64,000 bases of DNA from Cystobasidiopsis lactophilus (taxonomy: Eukaryota; Basidiomycota; Agaricostilbomycetes; Agaricostilbales; Chionosphaeraceae). The position numbers were made by a program, and so were the translations under genes. Positions within the stretch are counted from its first letter, which is position 1; every line of letters begins with the position of its first letter. The DNA lies in the NCBI GenBank assembly GCA_001599975.1, contig BCIO01000001.1, forward strand, positions 5,262,570 through 5,326,569, given 5' to 3'. Below the pieces are notes generated by a model. It searched no databases and was not told the origin of the DNA. It saw only the letters and a program-made list of their open reading frames with translations. This document shows positions 19,455-32,316 of this stretch, piece after piece.

Positions 19455-21343
<1,889 letters not shown>

Positions 21344-21956
21344 AGGGTGAGGGGGTCTTACTACTTTTAGACACAGTCAAGGGCTTAAGGCGGATGGGCG
21401 ACTTTCCACAGGCTCAATGCTGCTTGAAACATGACGGTGAGTGTGCCTTTTTTTTTCAATGCATCTTTTGCTATGAAGCCTAAGACAAGTTCGGCCCAAC
21501 CTCACAGGGCTTCGTTGTCGCCCTCGTGTTCACGTCTAGCTTTGAACGTCCGGCGCATGCACCACTCGGCGCTGCTCAGCACACGACCGGTCTAATAAGT
21601 CTGAGATGTCTTCACCGACCTCATCCTGCTCTTCTAACTTCTGATGTGCACGAGCGCAACACTTTTGCATTCTGGGTCAGCCAATTTGCTTGTACATTCG
21701 CAAACTGGTTTCTTGCATTTGACCCTCCTCTTGCTGACCTATTGCAAACCCTCGGCTCTGAATTGCGCTCGTCTCCCTGGGCAAGCAGCGCTGTTCTTCG
21801 ATCCAATGCGTTTGGCTTGTGTACATGCATGCGATATCTACAATGTTCTTCAGATGCATACAGACAAAATGAGCTCAACCCTGCTCCTCCTGGTCACCAA
21901 ATGGAACGCGGGAGCATTCATGCGCTGGGTGCTCTGTAAGGAGAGGAAGATGAGGC
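21344..21956. other. Intergenic
   Basis: Overlapping open frames exist on both strands (21526-21939 plus, 21621-21878 minus), but neither shows a domain, splice pattern or signal peptide. I treat the stretch as non-coding. Confidence 0.4.
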
Positions 21957-22331
21957 TCAGTAGAATTGCCGGGAACAAAATTGCCGCTCACTGAAAAAAT
22001 CCACCAAGCCGTTTGGCATGAGTTGGGCAGTCGGCTTGCCCACATATCCGTTCTGGTCTGGAGGGCGGGTGGCGAAATGTGCGGTCAGCTTTGTCCTTCC
22101 TTTGCGGTCTTCTTCGCTTGAGACCTTCAGCAAGATCCCCCAGGATGCACCGCCTTTTGTGACCTTATGGCACACCATGGGATCGTGGATCGCTGAGTTA
22201 TTGCAGACGCTGCCGACATTTGCTGGACAGGCTTTTGCGGCCACCGAATCGAACGACCGCGGGTCTGCCAGTGCTTCGAGTACGGCGTCCGGCAGTTTCT
22301 GAGCCGGGAGTGAGTTTCTGAGCTGGTTCAT
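21957..22331 (-). CDS. Hypothetical protein, low confidence
   Basis: A 124-residue frame begins at an internal ATG at 22331 (MNQLRNSLPAQKLPDAVLEA) and contains AKACPANVGSVCNNSAIHDP, a Lys/Glu-rich middle and NGLVDFFSERQFCSRQFY at the end. The composition is more protein-like than the overlapping plus-strand frame. There is no signal peptide and no known family. It could equally be a chance open frame. Confidence 0.3.
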   Translation of the reverse strand: MNQLRNSLPAQKLPDAVLEALADPRSFDSVAAKACPANVGSVCNNSAIHDPMVCHKVTKGGASWGILLKVSSEEDRKGRTKLTAHFATRPPDQNGYVGKPTAQLMPNGLVDFFSERQFCSRQFY

Positions 22332-22870
22332 CTTTCTGGCAGTATGGGTCCAATCCAACAAAAAACGACGAATGCCAAAGTCGCCTCCGAGTCAAATTAG
22401 GGTCGACTGAATTCTAGCCCTGAGACGCGCAAATCAGAAAATTGGGGGCATTTGAGTCGCTCCGAGGGACAAACATCTAGCATGACATGCAGTGGAAAGA
22501 GGGAAACGGTGGTAAAGCTCCAAGAGAGTCGGCCGCCACCGACGTAGGCTGCTCCAAATGAAACCGGTGGGTGGTGGCGCGCGCCCCAACTCCAAAGAGA
22601 TTCCCAAGACGCGCGACTCTCACAGAACGCACTTGCATCGGCAGGAGAGCAGGCGTCTCGTTGCCCGAACGATTGTTGCTAGGGATCGCTGTTGCATTGG
22701 ATTCAAATTCGCTTCTCACAGAGAAAGACCTCTATATACACCCCAGGAGAAGACGTTAAGATCATGAAAGTAGGACAGTTTGGGTTTGTGTTGTTGGCAG
22801 GGATGAGTTGAAACATGGGACTTGAGGGAGCGTGTTGGTACATAAAGGAGTGGTGGCAAGAGGTGGCGAT
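22332..22870. other. Intergenic
   Basis: Nothing was recognised apart from the probable 3' flank of the oxygenase-like gene. Confidence 0.45.
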
Positions 22871-24255
22871 CTACATCATCTCTTCGAAAGTGGTGCGCAG
22901 GTACTCCATCTGCTCTTCCGCGAAGGCCTTCATTTCCTCGCGCGAGATGACGCCGGGAGGGAAGTAGTCGTCGGCGATCTCGCCACGCTTGTCCTCGAGC
23001 TGCTTGGCCATCGAGGCGAAGCGGCCGGCGAGGAGCTTCATTCGGTACAAGGACCACTGGGGTTCCAACTAAGCATGACTGCAGGAGGCAAGGTAGGACG
23101 CAGACCCACTTGGTAGTTGAGGCGGTCAGTCTGAGAAATGAAGCGGATGGTGGAGAGCACCGAGCCGTCGTGGATCATTGGGTTCTTGGCGCGGTAAGAA
23201 GTAACCACTGCTCGTCCAGGATATAAGAGGGGAAAGGTCAAGTCAAGGTCAATCGGATACGCACTGGTAATGCGCTCGTAAGAGTTGAACGCCTTGCACG
23301 CCAAGTGCTTAACATGACGACCCTGCAACACCACAGCGTAGCCTTGGCCCGGACCTCGGACCTTGCGTATGCTGCCGTCGCCACATCGGAGAGCCGTCTC
23401 GCCACCGACCATGGTGCTGGCGTCGGACAGCATCGTCACGCAGACAAATGGGTAGCTTTGAAGAGTTGATAATCATCAGCCACCGCGTCTCGCAAAAAGA
23501 GGAAAGTGAGATAACGCACGAATCAAAATGCCAATCCACAATCTGCTTGCTCTTTTCCGGGTCGTTGGCGGCTTCGAGCTTGGCGACCTCTTCCGCTGGA
23601 AGGGCCGGCCAAGCCGGTGTGGGTTCGGCGGACAAGTTGCGCACGGCCTCCATGAACTTGGTGCTGTCAGAGCCGGCCTGATAGTTGGTGTGGCCCAACT
23701 CAAGCTCCATGATGGGCTCGAGCTCGATGCCAGCCGCCTTCGAGACGGCGGCAGTGACCTCCGCCGAACCCCAAGCTGCGCAAGTGAAAGGAGCCACGAC
23801 TGGGTTAAATTCCCCTGTGATGTGAGAGAGAATCGCGTTAGACAACAGCAGCAGGGTGGAAGGAGACCAAGAGACGAACGGGCTTGCATCGACGAAAGGT
23901 GAGAGCTAACCACGTATTCGTCCAGGACCTTGTCCGACAAGATGTCCTCTCTGAAAGCCTTAATGGCTGCCGGAGTGAAGAGGGGAAACGGTTCAGTGAC
24001 GGCGATGGCTGTCGAGATCTCGCTATCAGTTCCGCAGTCTGGGGTAGAATCCAACGTGTTTGCCAACTCACGGCTGATGCCTTGGCCTTCGAGCCCCAGT
24101 TCAGCCATGGTGAACCTGCCTTGAGGCTCTTGGAAGCATAGGTGCTTGTCCGCTTGGAACTGTTCCGCAGAGTGCAGCTTGGGCGGGCGATAAGAAGCGC
24201 CAGTAGTAGGGGCGGTGAGTGCGACGGGCGCGTTGTTCTGCGAGACTTCAGCCAT
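22871..24255 (-). CDS. 2-oxoglutarate/Fe(II) oxygenase-like protein
   Basis: It starts MAEVSQNNAPVALTAPTTG at 24255. A double-stranded beta-helix core is suggested by QIVDWHFDS-YPFVCVTMLSD (HxD iron motif, joined across an intron at GATTC/GTGCGT), VGGETALRCGDGSIRKVRGP and GQGYAVVLQGRHVKHLA (candidate distal His). The C-terminus, ending FAEEQMEYLRTTFEEMM, is helical. Introns at about 23515, 23265 and 23108 splice cleanly. The first junction (about 23913-23815) does not: both flanking exons are good protein, but a single GT-AG intron gives the wrong frame, so an extra tiny exon, an unusual splice site or a sequence error is likely. Fungi have several uncharacterised oxygenases of this kind; the substrate is unknown. 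Confidence 0.6.
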
Positions 24256-24684
24256 TTGACAAGGTCCTCTAGTGGTCGAAGAAGCACAAAAGAGAGCAAG
24301 GAGGGGCGCAAGCTTCGAGTCTAGCTTTCGGGTGCCGCGCGCGCATTTAAGCCCAGTGCGGCGCTTAGGCTGTGAGTGCCAAGATTAGCAGCACTGAACT
24401 AATTGAAAGGCGCGGGAGATGCCTATCAGAGTCTAGACCTAGCCAGAGGCGAGCGTGCCTCAATTTAAGGGAAAAAAGGCGCGCTTCCGTTCATGCTTCC
24501 GCCCAAAGCATCGCTATTGCAGTGCTCCGTACGCGGAGGGGAAAAGGTATATTGGGGATTAAGAGCACAGCAAGGCTGGGTAATCAGAAGGTCGTGTTTG
24601 GGTGTCGTTCAAGCTGAGAATATTGTACAGTGATTGAAAAGTTGAAAGTGGACAGCTTTGACATCGGTTACTTTGGTCGATCTT
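24256..24684. other. Intergenic
   Basis: It holds the upstream region of the oxygenase-like gene and the 3' flank of the first CFEM gene. No other feature is recognised. Confidence 0.45.
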
Positions 24685-25854
24685 TCAGAGGGCGAGGAAG
24701 AAGCCAACGCCGACCAGCCCCAGCAAAGAGGCCATGGACAAGGTGAGGGCCGAAGCACCAGACGACGATGGATGCGCCGCGGCGCTCGCGCTGGCGAGAG
24801 AGGCGGACACTTGCGAGCGAAGTTCACTGATGAAGCTGGACGCGCTCGACTCAACGACCGAGATGGAGCTGGCGTCGGCCGACATCAGAGAAGCCGAAGC
24901 GGGGTCTGTTCGAAAGGTGAGCCAAATCAAGCAGCGGACGACCCAGGAAGACGTACCCGTGGCAGCAGCGGCGAAGGCGGTCGAGGAAGCCTGGGAAATG
25001 GAGGCATCGATCGCACTCTCAAGGGAACTAATGCTGGCAGATGCAAGCGAGGCGGCTAGACGAACAAATTAGCCTAGACTGGCAAGAGGCTTTGAAGTGC
25101 GCTCACCAGCTGCCAAAGAGGCGTCGGCAGCGCTCTGAGAAGCTGAGGCATCGGCCGAAGACTGGCTAGCAGATGCAGAGCTGCAAAAGTGTATGTCAGA
25201 CGCTGTCAAAATCACGGCACCGAATCAGAGGGCTCACGATGCGGAGGCGCTTGCCGACGATTGAGCCACGGCCGCGGAGGAAGAAGCCGAGGACGAGGAA
25301 GCAGCAGCAGATGACGAAGCTGAAGCGGAAGATGAAGAAGCCGCAGCGGCGGCGCTGGAGCTCGACGTGGCTGCGGCCCCGGTTGCGGAAGCGACAATGG
25401 CGCTCGCCGTGCGAGACGAGTCTGCATCCGTTGATGCGCTGATGGTTCCACCTGGGACCACGACGCCAGCTTGTGCGCAAAGTTGCTGTCCATAAGACGT
25501 TCCAGCCTGGATATCAGCGGCGGAGGGACTGGCGCACGTGTGAGCGACTTCTCATCTCGCTGAGTTGCGCGACTTACCAGTTGTCATTGAGGCATGTCGC
25601 GAACGCAGAAACGAAAGTGCTGGTAGAGCAGTAGCAAGCGACGTCTCCAGAGGCGCAGTTGGGGGCCAAAGCGCCAGCTTCCTGGAACTTGACTCCACTA
25701 TTTGACAGGTCAGCGTTCACCTCGTTGGGCTTGTGTGCATTAGCGCTCACATGCAGAGCGTAGAGCAGGCGTTGGGCCCGGTTCCTTGAGGCGCTGGGGC
25801 GGCGAGGGTCTGGCCAGCGAGGAGCGCGACAGACAACAAAATGGTGGACAGCAT
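24685..25854 (-). CDS. CFEM-domain, GPI-anchor-type surface protein 1
   Basis: The ATG at 25854 opens the signal peptide MLSTILLSVALLAGQTLAAP. The CFEM domain is rebuilt by splicing: CSTLC-IGVKFQEAGALAPNC, SGDVACYCSTSTFVSAF, ATCLNDNC-PSAADIQAGTSY and QQLCAQAGV, giving the usual eight cysteines. The second intron uses a GTAAGT donor at about 25579. The rest is almost pure Ser/Ala in several exons (cleanly joined at GTGAGC, GTGAGC and GTACGT donors), as expected for a glycosylated wall stalk, and ends in a GPI-type hydrophobic tail (LTLSMASLLGLVGVGFFLAL) with the stop at 24685. CFEM proteins are fungal extracellular proteins; some bind haem or act in host interaction. Its neighbour at 26462-27766 is a diverged copy with the same plan. 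Confidence 0.8.
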
Positions 25855-26461
25855 CTTTGGCGGCGATTGAAAGGACGCGAAGGGGAGATGTGTTGGGCAA
25901 GAGACGGGTGTGGGAGTGGTGTGCAACGCAAACAACTTCTGACAGATGTGGACGAACGGGGGCAAGAGACGGGCGAGGTCCCTGAGCCAGGCTCAACGGG
26001 TCATGACGCAAATTTGGCGTTGAGGGGCCCAGACTGCTGCGGCCTACTCACTAGTGGGCATTCCACAGCTTGTGAGCCCCTGCACGACCGGCGAGCATAA
26101 TTTTGACGTTTGTTCAACGGTCATCATCGACTTTGAGCACGACTTTCGACGAGAGAAAGAGAAGAAGCCTCCTTCTCGCGCCCGGCGTCATACCCTGACG
26201 TTGCTGTCCACGCGTTTACCCTGTCAGTTTGAATCTGTGTACGAGATCGACGCGGAATCGGGGGCCGAACAAGAAAGTGGACGAAGAGAGAAGGACTTCA
26301 GCGATGCCGACGTTTTGATGCTGCTCTCGATGCGAGATTTTGTGACTCTTGGTCCCAATTCCAGCGTTCAAACGATTGTGTATTGATTAAGATGGTAGTT
26401 CTACGTGTGTGCCCGTTTGCGTGAGAGATCATTTAAAGCAGAAACCCTCGCCAGAGGAGAA
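25855..26461. other. Intergenic between the two CFEM genes
   Basis: Upstream region of CFEM gene 1. A plus-strand frame (26054-26386) has no domain and no plausible start context, and I treat it as non-coding. Confidence 0.45.
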
Positions 26462-27766
26462 TTAGAGAATCAAGGTGGCGCCCAAGGCAACCATGACCAC
26501 CGCCAAAGAGCCAACAAGAGCTTGAGCACCCGAAGACTGGGCAGCCAAGTTTCCAGGGAGAACAGCTGCGCTGGCGGCCGAGACGGCCGCGCTGTAATCG
26601 CCCATCAAAGCAGAGGCCAAAGATGAAGCCGCGCTGAGAGCTTGCGTCACGGAAGCTTCCACAGCAGAGTTGGCGCTGGCTAGGGCAGAATCAGACAAGG
26701 TAGCCGAGTTGGCGGTCTCTTGAGCGGAAGCTGCAGCGGTCACACTGGCGATGCTCGACGAAATGAAGGCGAGCTGGCTGTAGACCGAGGCGGACGCCAC
26801 CGAGGCCACCGAGGAGATCTACACTCGCGAATGGCACTGAGCAATGGTGTCGATGTTAGATCCAATTGCGTACCTGGGAAAGCGCGGAAGCATAGGAGGC
26901 GCTGGAGGCCGCCACCAAAGCGTCGGACGCCAGAGAAGACGCAGCGGATCTGTTGCTCTGGTCTTCAGCCTGGCTTGCCTTTTATCCTGAAGAAAGGGTT
27001 TTTTACGCAGCAGCGGCTGAGTCAGAGAAAGAGGTGGAAGGCGTTGGGATGGGAACACCGGAAACGCCGAGGACTGAGGCAATCTCATTTGAGGGGAGCT
27101 TCAGCAGACAAGGTGGAGAAGAACACACTGGAAGCGATGCCAAGAGCAGCTGAAGCGGATGCGCCAGCGTCAGTGATAGCTGAAAAGGTGGACAGTGCCA
27201 CGCCGCTTTGGGCGCAGACGGAGTCGAACAACGTCAGCCCTGCGATCCGTCAGTTTGAACAGCTAGCTCCATTAATGACCGCGCTCACCAGCGGCGACAT
27301 CCGCAGCGTTGCACTGCCGGCATTGTTAACGTGAGTTCAGCATCGGGAGCATAAAGATGAAGCCCACGTTATCAGACAAGCAGTTATGCAGCGCGCTGAC
27401 GAAGGTGGAAGTCTAAAGGATTACTGGTTAGCATCTAAGGCAATGAAACGGGCCCCAGAAAGGTAAAATCACGGAGCAAAAGCAGCTGAGATCCTGTGGG
27501 TTCAAACATCGACGCGTCGCAAATCAGTTTCGTCTGGTTGGCGATCCATTCCAGCGGCGTTTGAGCTCACCGTGAGAGAGCACGCAGGCGCCAACGATGC
27601 CACTTGCGAATACTTCACTTGGAGACACTGGCATCGAGGAATCGAACGTGAGATTGAGATCTGGACGCGTCGAAGGACCGATTTAATTTACCTGCAGCGG
27701 GCAGTGAGGGTAAGTCTGGGCCATGACCTGCACGGCGGCGACAAGGAAAGCAAGGGTCTTGAACAT
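26462..27766 (-). CDS. CFEM-domain, GPI-anchor-type surface protein 2, with a 21-base exon
   Basis: The start MFKTLAFLVAAVQVMAQTYP at 27766 is a signal peptide. The CFEM domain runs over five short exons: HCPLQ, CLQVKYSQVASLAPACSLT, the 21-base exon DLSCFCS (about 27492-27472), TSTFVSALHNCLSDN and CNAADVAA, then LTLFDSVCAQSG. That gives the full CFEM cysteine set, and the TSTFVSA block is shared with CFEM protein 1. Later exons are Ala/Ser-rich (ASAALGIASS, SAASSLASDALVAAS, SSVASVASASVYSQL), and the protein ends QALVGSLAVVMVALGATLIL, a GPI-type tail. Some joins in the Ala/Ser region (about 26900-27100) are approximate. Intron positions inside the CFEM domain differ from gene 1, so the duplication looks old or introns were gained or lost. 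Confidence 0.75.
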
Positions 27767-28348
27767 GTTGATAAATGAGAGTGTGAGAGAGAGTGGCTGA
27801 GCCCGGCCAAGGCTGCAAGGCTGCGCGACATTTTCGCCTGGGCCATTTTTACGATCCCGTGAAAACGGAGCCGACCGTTGGCCTTGGCCTGGGCGCGTGG
27901 TGGCCGGCAGCAGCGCGTCGTTCGTAGTCTCCTTAGGGATTTGAAGCTACGAAAGAATTCCAGAAACACGCAATGGGAAGACAGAGCAAGGGAAGGACAA
28001 AAGCAAGGCAGTTTGGGCCATCGGGAAGCCAAAGGGTCATGAAATGAACAGGGGAACAGCCTTCAGCTCGTCTCTAGTTTTCGACATTCAAAACAACAAG
28101 GTCCTGGGTCGAAGTTGGCCCATGAAACAAGCTCCAGAGATAGGTGGCAAAAATGGAACCACCACTCGCGAGGATCGTGCAGACTTTCACTTCTTCCGAG
28201 CCCGTTGTCCCTGTCCCAACTCTTGCCACTTCGCGAAAGTGGCCTGGTCTTTGGACGCAGAGTCCAGCCTAGCTCCCCAAGGACAGATCCCTCGGTCCCA
28301 CTGGCTGCCAGCTACATTTGGCAAGCCCTCGAGCGCAGCGCAAGAAAA
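27767..28348. other. Divergent intergenic region
   Basis: It lies between CFEM gene 2 (minus) and the ubiquitin protease gene (plus) and probably contains both promoters. Nothing else was recognised. Confidence 0.5.
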
Positions 28349-30219
28349 ATGGCGACCATGACCATCAACCCGCTGCTCGAGCTGCTGCAGACGCCCATAG
28401 ACTTTGTAGCGCCTCGCCACGAAGCCGACTACGCCCAGTCGTTCCCGTACGAGCCCATCAACGTGCCGTCCGCCTCGCCGGTGGCTTCAACCTCGAAGGC
28501 CTTCTTCCCGCCGTTGCCGCCTTCGCCATTGGCCGCTGCCCCGCCTCCCGCCCGGTCCGAGCCCGACGCAGAATCAGGGGAGGAAGAAGCATCGACGGGC
28601 TTCGTGTCGCAGTGGCCAGCGCACTTGCGGCTGCGCGCGCCCGGCCTGGAAAACATGGGCAACACCTGCTACCTCAACGCCACGCTGCAAGCCGTCATGC
28701 ACTCCCCGGCCTTCGTCAAAGCCGTCATCATCGACAAGGACCACAAACGGCGCTGTCGGCGGCGCGAGCACGAGTTTTGCGCGCTCTGCGCCATGCACAA
28801 CCTCCTGGTCGCCGCTTTTGACCCGAGCTCCAAGGTGCACACGCACACCCCTCGAGCCATCCTGAACAACTTGAAAAGTGGGTGTCTCCCCCTTTTCTTT
28901 CCCTCGCGAAAGCACGAGCTCAAGTAAGAATCCACAGAGATCGCACCACACTTTCGACTGGGGCGGCAAGAGGACGCGCACGAGTTCCTGCGCTTCCTGC
29001 TGGACGCCATGCAGTCTGGCTGTCTGGCTGAATACTCCATCTCAGAGATGTTGGTCTTGTCTCTCCTTCATCCCTTGTTGAATACTGTTTTTGACCTGTC
29101 GCAACAGCAAGGCGAACCCGTCGCTGAAGGACTCGACCCTGATCCACCGCCTGTTCGCCGGCCGCTTCCGGTCTCGGGTGCAGTGCTCCCAGTGCGACGC
29201 GCCGTCGGATACGTTCGACACCTTCCTAGACCTCTCCGTGCCCGTCGGGCGGGTCGGCTCGCTGTCAGAGTCCCTGGACGACTTCACCAAGCCGGACGAG
29301 CTGAAAGGGCAGAACAAGTACAAGTGCGAGAAGTGCAACCGGCTGGTCAACGCGCGCAAGTGGCTCTCCATCGACCGGGCGCCCCAGGTGCTCACCGTCC
29401 ACTTCAAGCGGTTCACGCCCGCGGGCAGGAAGATCACCACGCCCATCTCCTTCCCCGAGCGCCTGAGCTTGCAGCCGTGGATGTCGGACGAGAATGACGT
29501 GCGTTGCCCTTTCCCCTTCATTCCTTTCCGAGAATAGAAGCCTCAGGAGTGACGCACAGGACCCCGAATATCGGTTGGACGGGATCATCTCGCACTCTGG
29601 CAGCGGCCCTCATTCTGGGCACTACTACAGCCACGTTCGAGCGGCGAGGGACCGGTGGTACAAGATGGACGACTCGGTGGTGTCGCCCTTGGGGCAGGGT
29701 GGGGTCCGGAACTTGCTGCACCTCAAGACGGCCTACCTTTTGCTCTACTCGCGCGTCACCTCGTCTCCCACTTTCGAACCTGCACCACCAGCTTCCTCTT
29801 CGACGGCGCCCTTCATTGGACCTCAAATCCCCAATGGGTTCCGCCGACCTTCTCAACCTGTTCCGCCTCCACCTTCTCCACCGGTCGTGTCCGAAAGGAA
29901 TGGCACCCCCAACGTGCCTTCCCCTTCCCCTTCACCTACTTCCAATGGCGGTGCACCCCAGCAGAACCCATTCACCATCCCGTCCAAGCGCCCGCGAGAC
30001 CACGATGACGTGGGGCACGCGTACCGCCCTCTGCAGCCCTCGTTCAAGACGGCGACCAACCAGCTGACCAACCCTGTGCCTCCGGCCACCATGTATGCCC
30101 AGCCGTCGTTCAAGAAGAAGGCGCATTACGGCAACACTTATGGTGGCGGTGGGAACAAGGCGTTCAAGAAGGGCTTGTCGCCTTACCTCGGGATCCAACC
30201 CAAGCGATCTTTTGCATAG
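28349..30219 (+). CDS. Ubiquitin carboxyl-terminal hydrolase, USP family (USP36/42/UBP16-like)
   Basis: Exons 28349-28877, 28938-29049, 29108-29498 and 29560-30219 encode 563 residues. After about 95 residues of Pro/Ala/Ser-rich leader comes the Cys box, LENMGNTCYLNATLQAVMHS, with the nucleophile at Cys107. Then follow LGRQEDAHEFLRFLLDAM, two zinc-binding pairs (VQCSQC and YKCEKC), VHFKRFTPAG and the His box SGPHSGHYYSHVRAARDRWY with catalytic His near 365, followed by AYLLLYSR. The tail of about 150 residues is Pro/Ser-rich and then basic (FKKKAHYGNTYGGG, AFKKGLSPYLGIQPKRS), reminiscent of nuclear or nucleolar USPs. It removes ubiquitin from substrates; nucleolar action is inferred from relatives. 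Part of its 3' end is duplicated at 31807-32316. Confidence 0.88.
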
Positions 30220-30282
30220 GACACCCATGGGAGAAGGATGGGGGCCTTTAACAAACTTTGCAATCCCGTTTGACTTGCAGCA

Positions 30283-31727
30283 ATGCCTTTAGATGGGCTT
30301 GCATGCGGCACCAATAGCGGCATGAACAAAATGGCTCGAGTCAACGGTGGCGTCCGCCCTTTTTTCACGCACGGCCGCATGAATCTTCTCATTCAGCCTC
30401 GCGATCAAGCTGTAAAGTTTGCAGACCTCGTCACCAGAACGGATACGCCTGGGCGCAGCCGGGTGCCCGTCATTCTGGAGCATGTGCAGCGCCAGATCCT
30501 CGCCGAGAATGGAGGGATTCCGATGAATGTTCGGCGCTCGCTTTACCCTGCTCTCGTCGGATACGAGGAGGCCCTCAAGGCGACGTACGGCCCGAAGCAA
30601 GACGAGGGCGTGCGCCACTTTATGAAAGCCAATGTAAAGGGCATGCTGGTTTGCCACTCGCTCAACACCGCCAACTTTGTCGCAAAGACCTTCGACATCC
30701 CGCCTGGGCAGCAGGGTCCTTTGACTGTCTTCTCTGGTTGGTTCGAGAAACGTTACAACGCCCTGTTTGCGGTCTACGATGCGGCCGTTGCTGCTGGCGA
30801 CGACGAGGCCGCGCAGGATGCAGAGGAGCAGATCATGTATCTGGACATCTACGTGGCCGAGATACAGAAGCACGAGTGGCGGCAGGGTGTGAAGTTCCTA
30901 GTGCGTTATTCTCCCCTGTCTTCGTGGAGACGCACGCTCAGACCTCGAGACCTCGATCAAGCGCAAGAGAACTCCGAAAGAGTTCAGGGACAGGGACTAT
31001 ACGAAATCATTGCTCGCAGAGGGCGAAGGAGGAAAATATGGAAGCTACTTTGACCTCGGTGGGCCGGTCTGGGTCCTCGAACTTCCTGGTAAGCTGTCGT
31101 GGGTGCGCACAACCCAAATTAATGACTCACTCTTTGCAAGGCTCTGGATTTCGTCTGGTCCAACCAAGACCGAACGACGTCTCCAGAATTATGACCGTCG
31201 ACGCAGCTCGCGTCTACTTGGATGCCTTGGTCAACTCCCGCGACATCCACCCCGAGCAGTTCTTCGGCGCCGCGTCCGAAGAGGCCTGCACTTCCACCAT
31301 CTTCAAAACTCCCCCTCCCGCTCTACCCCAGAATTACCCCGCCGATAGCTCATCCTCGGCAGTGTCCGACACGCCTTCTGGCTCCCGACCTCCTTCTCCC
31401 GCAGGGCCTCGCCGAGACACCACGGACCCTTGGCAGCAGTCGCCTCCCCTTGAGCTGTGGGCTCGTTTGAGGGCGGAAGCAGGCTTTGTGCAGGTATTCG
31501 AGGCGGAAGACGAGGACGATGTGGACTTGGGGGACAAGGCACCCTCACCGTTGTTCGACGATCCTCGAGCTCTCGAATTCGTCCGGCGGTCGGTAATGCA
31601 ACAGCAACAAGAGGAGCAACAGCAAGAGGAGGAAGAACATCCTCGACTGGACGGCTGGCTGGCCCTCATTGACAGATTGAAGCGCGTCCTCGGCTTCAAC
31701 ACTGCCAACCCCGCCGCCTCCTCCTAA
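30283..31727 (+). CDS. Hypothetical protein with an acidic, glutamine-rich C-terminus
   Basis: Exons 30283-30900, 30950-31088 and 31141-31727 are in phase, giving about 447 residues. It starts MPLDGLACGTNSGMNKMARV; a later Met is possible. Recognisable blocks only by character: a folded-looking N-terminal half with NVRRSLYPALVGYEEALKAT, ANVKGMLVCHSLNTANFVAK and EIQKHEWRQGVKFL, then KEFRDRDYTKSLLAEGEG and GSYFDLGGPVWVLELP, then a Pro/Ser-rich linker, an acidic patch (EAEDEDDVDLGD) and a QQQQEEQQQEEEE run. No signal peptide or membrane span. No family is recognised. The first acceptor is taken as CGAG at 30949 because it keeps the protein-like frame. It separates the ubiquitin protease from the duplicated piece of that gene. 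Confidence 0.6.
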
Positions 31728-31806
31728 CACTTTGCACTTCGATCCACCAGCACGAACAAATGTAGGAGCACTGGCATTCGCATCTCTTCCCTTTTTCTTT
31801 TACCCT

Positions 31807-32316
31807 GCCCTTTTCATTGGACCTCAAATCCCCAATGGACTCCGCCGACCTAGACTCACAGGTTAAGCCGACGTCGCTTGCGCAAGTGCGGTCGGCCTTT
31901 TTTTTTTTCGGAGACTCAGCAGGGTGGCGGCTTGATCTTCGAGTCTACCGCCGACCTCCCCCTCCTCCTTCTCCGCCGGTCGTGTCCGAAAGGAAATGGC
32001 ACTTCCATACGTGCCCTCTCCTTCGCCTTCACCTACTTCCAATGGTGGTGCACCCCAGCAGAATCCGTTGACCATCCCGTCGAAGCGGCCCCGAGACGAG
32101 GAGGACGTGCCGCCCTCTGCAGCCTTCGTTCAAGACGGCGACCAACCAGCTGACCAACCCTGTGCCTCCATCCACCATATATTCCCAGCCGTCGTTCAAG
32201 AAGAAGGCGCATTACGGCCACGCTTGTGGTGGCGGTCGTGGACAAGGCGTTCAAGAAGGGTCTGTCGCTTTACCTCGGCATCCAACCGAAGCAGCAACAC
32301 CAGAGGTCCTTCAATA
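31807..32316 (+). pseudogene. Truncated duplicate of the ubiquitin protease 3' end
   Basis: The sequence closely repeats about 29808-30219, from the CATTGGACCTCAAATCCCCA stretch through the basic tail (SPSPSPTSNGGAPQQNP, then IPSKRPRD) to the end IQPKxxxxRSF. It lacks the catalytic domain, carries an 11-base deletion after RPRDEEDV that shifts the frame, and is split by a 97-bp insertion (31851-31947). There is no promoter or start of its own. It lies just after the stop of the unknown gene and may be transcribed as its 3' region. Confidence 0.85.
31851..31947. mobile_element. 97-bp terminal-inverted-repeat element (MITE-like) with 9-bp target duplication
   Basis: The insert begins TAGACTC and ends GAGTCTA; the outer 20 bases of the two ends match at 16 of 20 positions when inverted. 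It is flanked on both sides by CCGCCGACC (31842-31850 and 31948-31956). The parental ubiquitin protease gene has that 9-mer once (29841-29849) with no insert, so it serves as an empty site. Inside is a hairpin (GCCGAC/GTCGGC) followed by a run of ten or more T. A 9-bp duplication suggests a Mutator-like non-autonomous element, but 97 bp is very short and no transposase is present. Confidence 0.75.

Noticed and set aside
31861-31912. Hairpin plus T run that looks like a bacterial-type terminator
   Set aside because: The sequence is nuclear fungal and the hairpin belongs to the 97-bp insertion; no Pol III gene boxes were found next to it.
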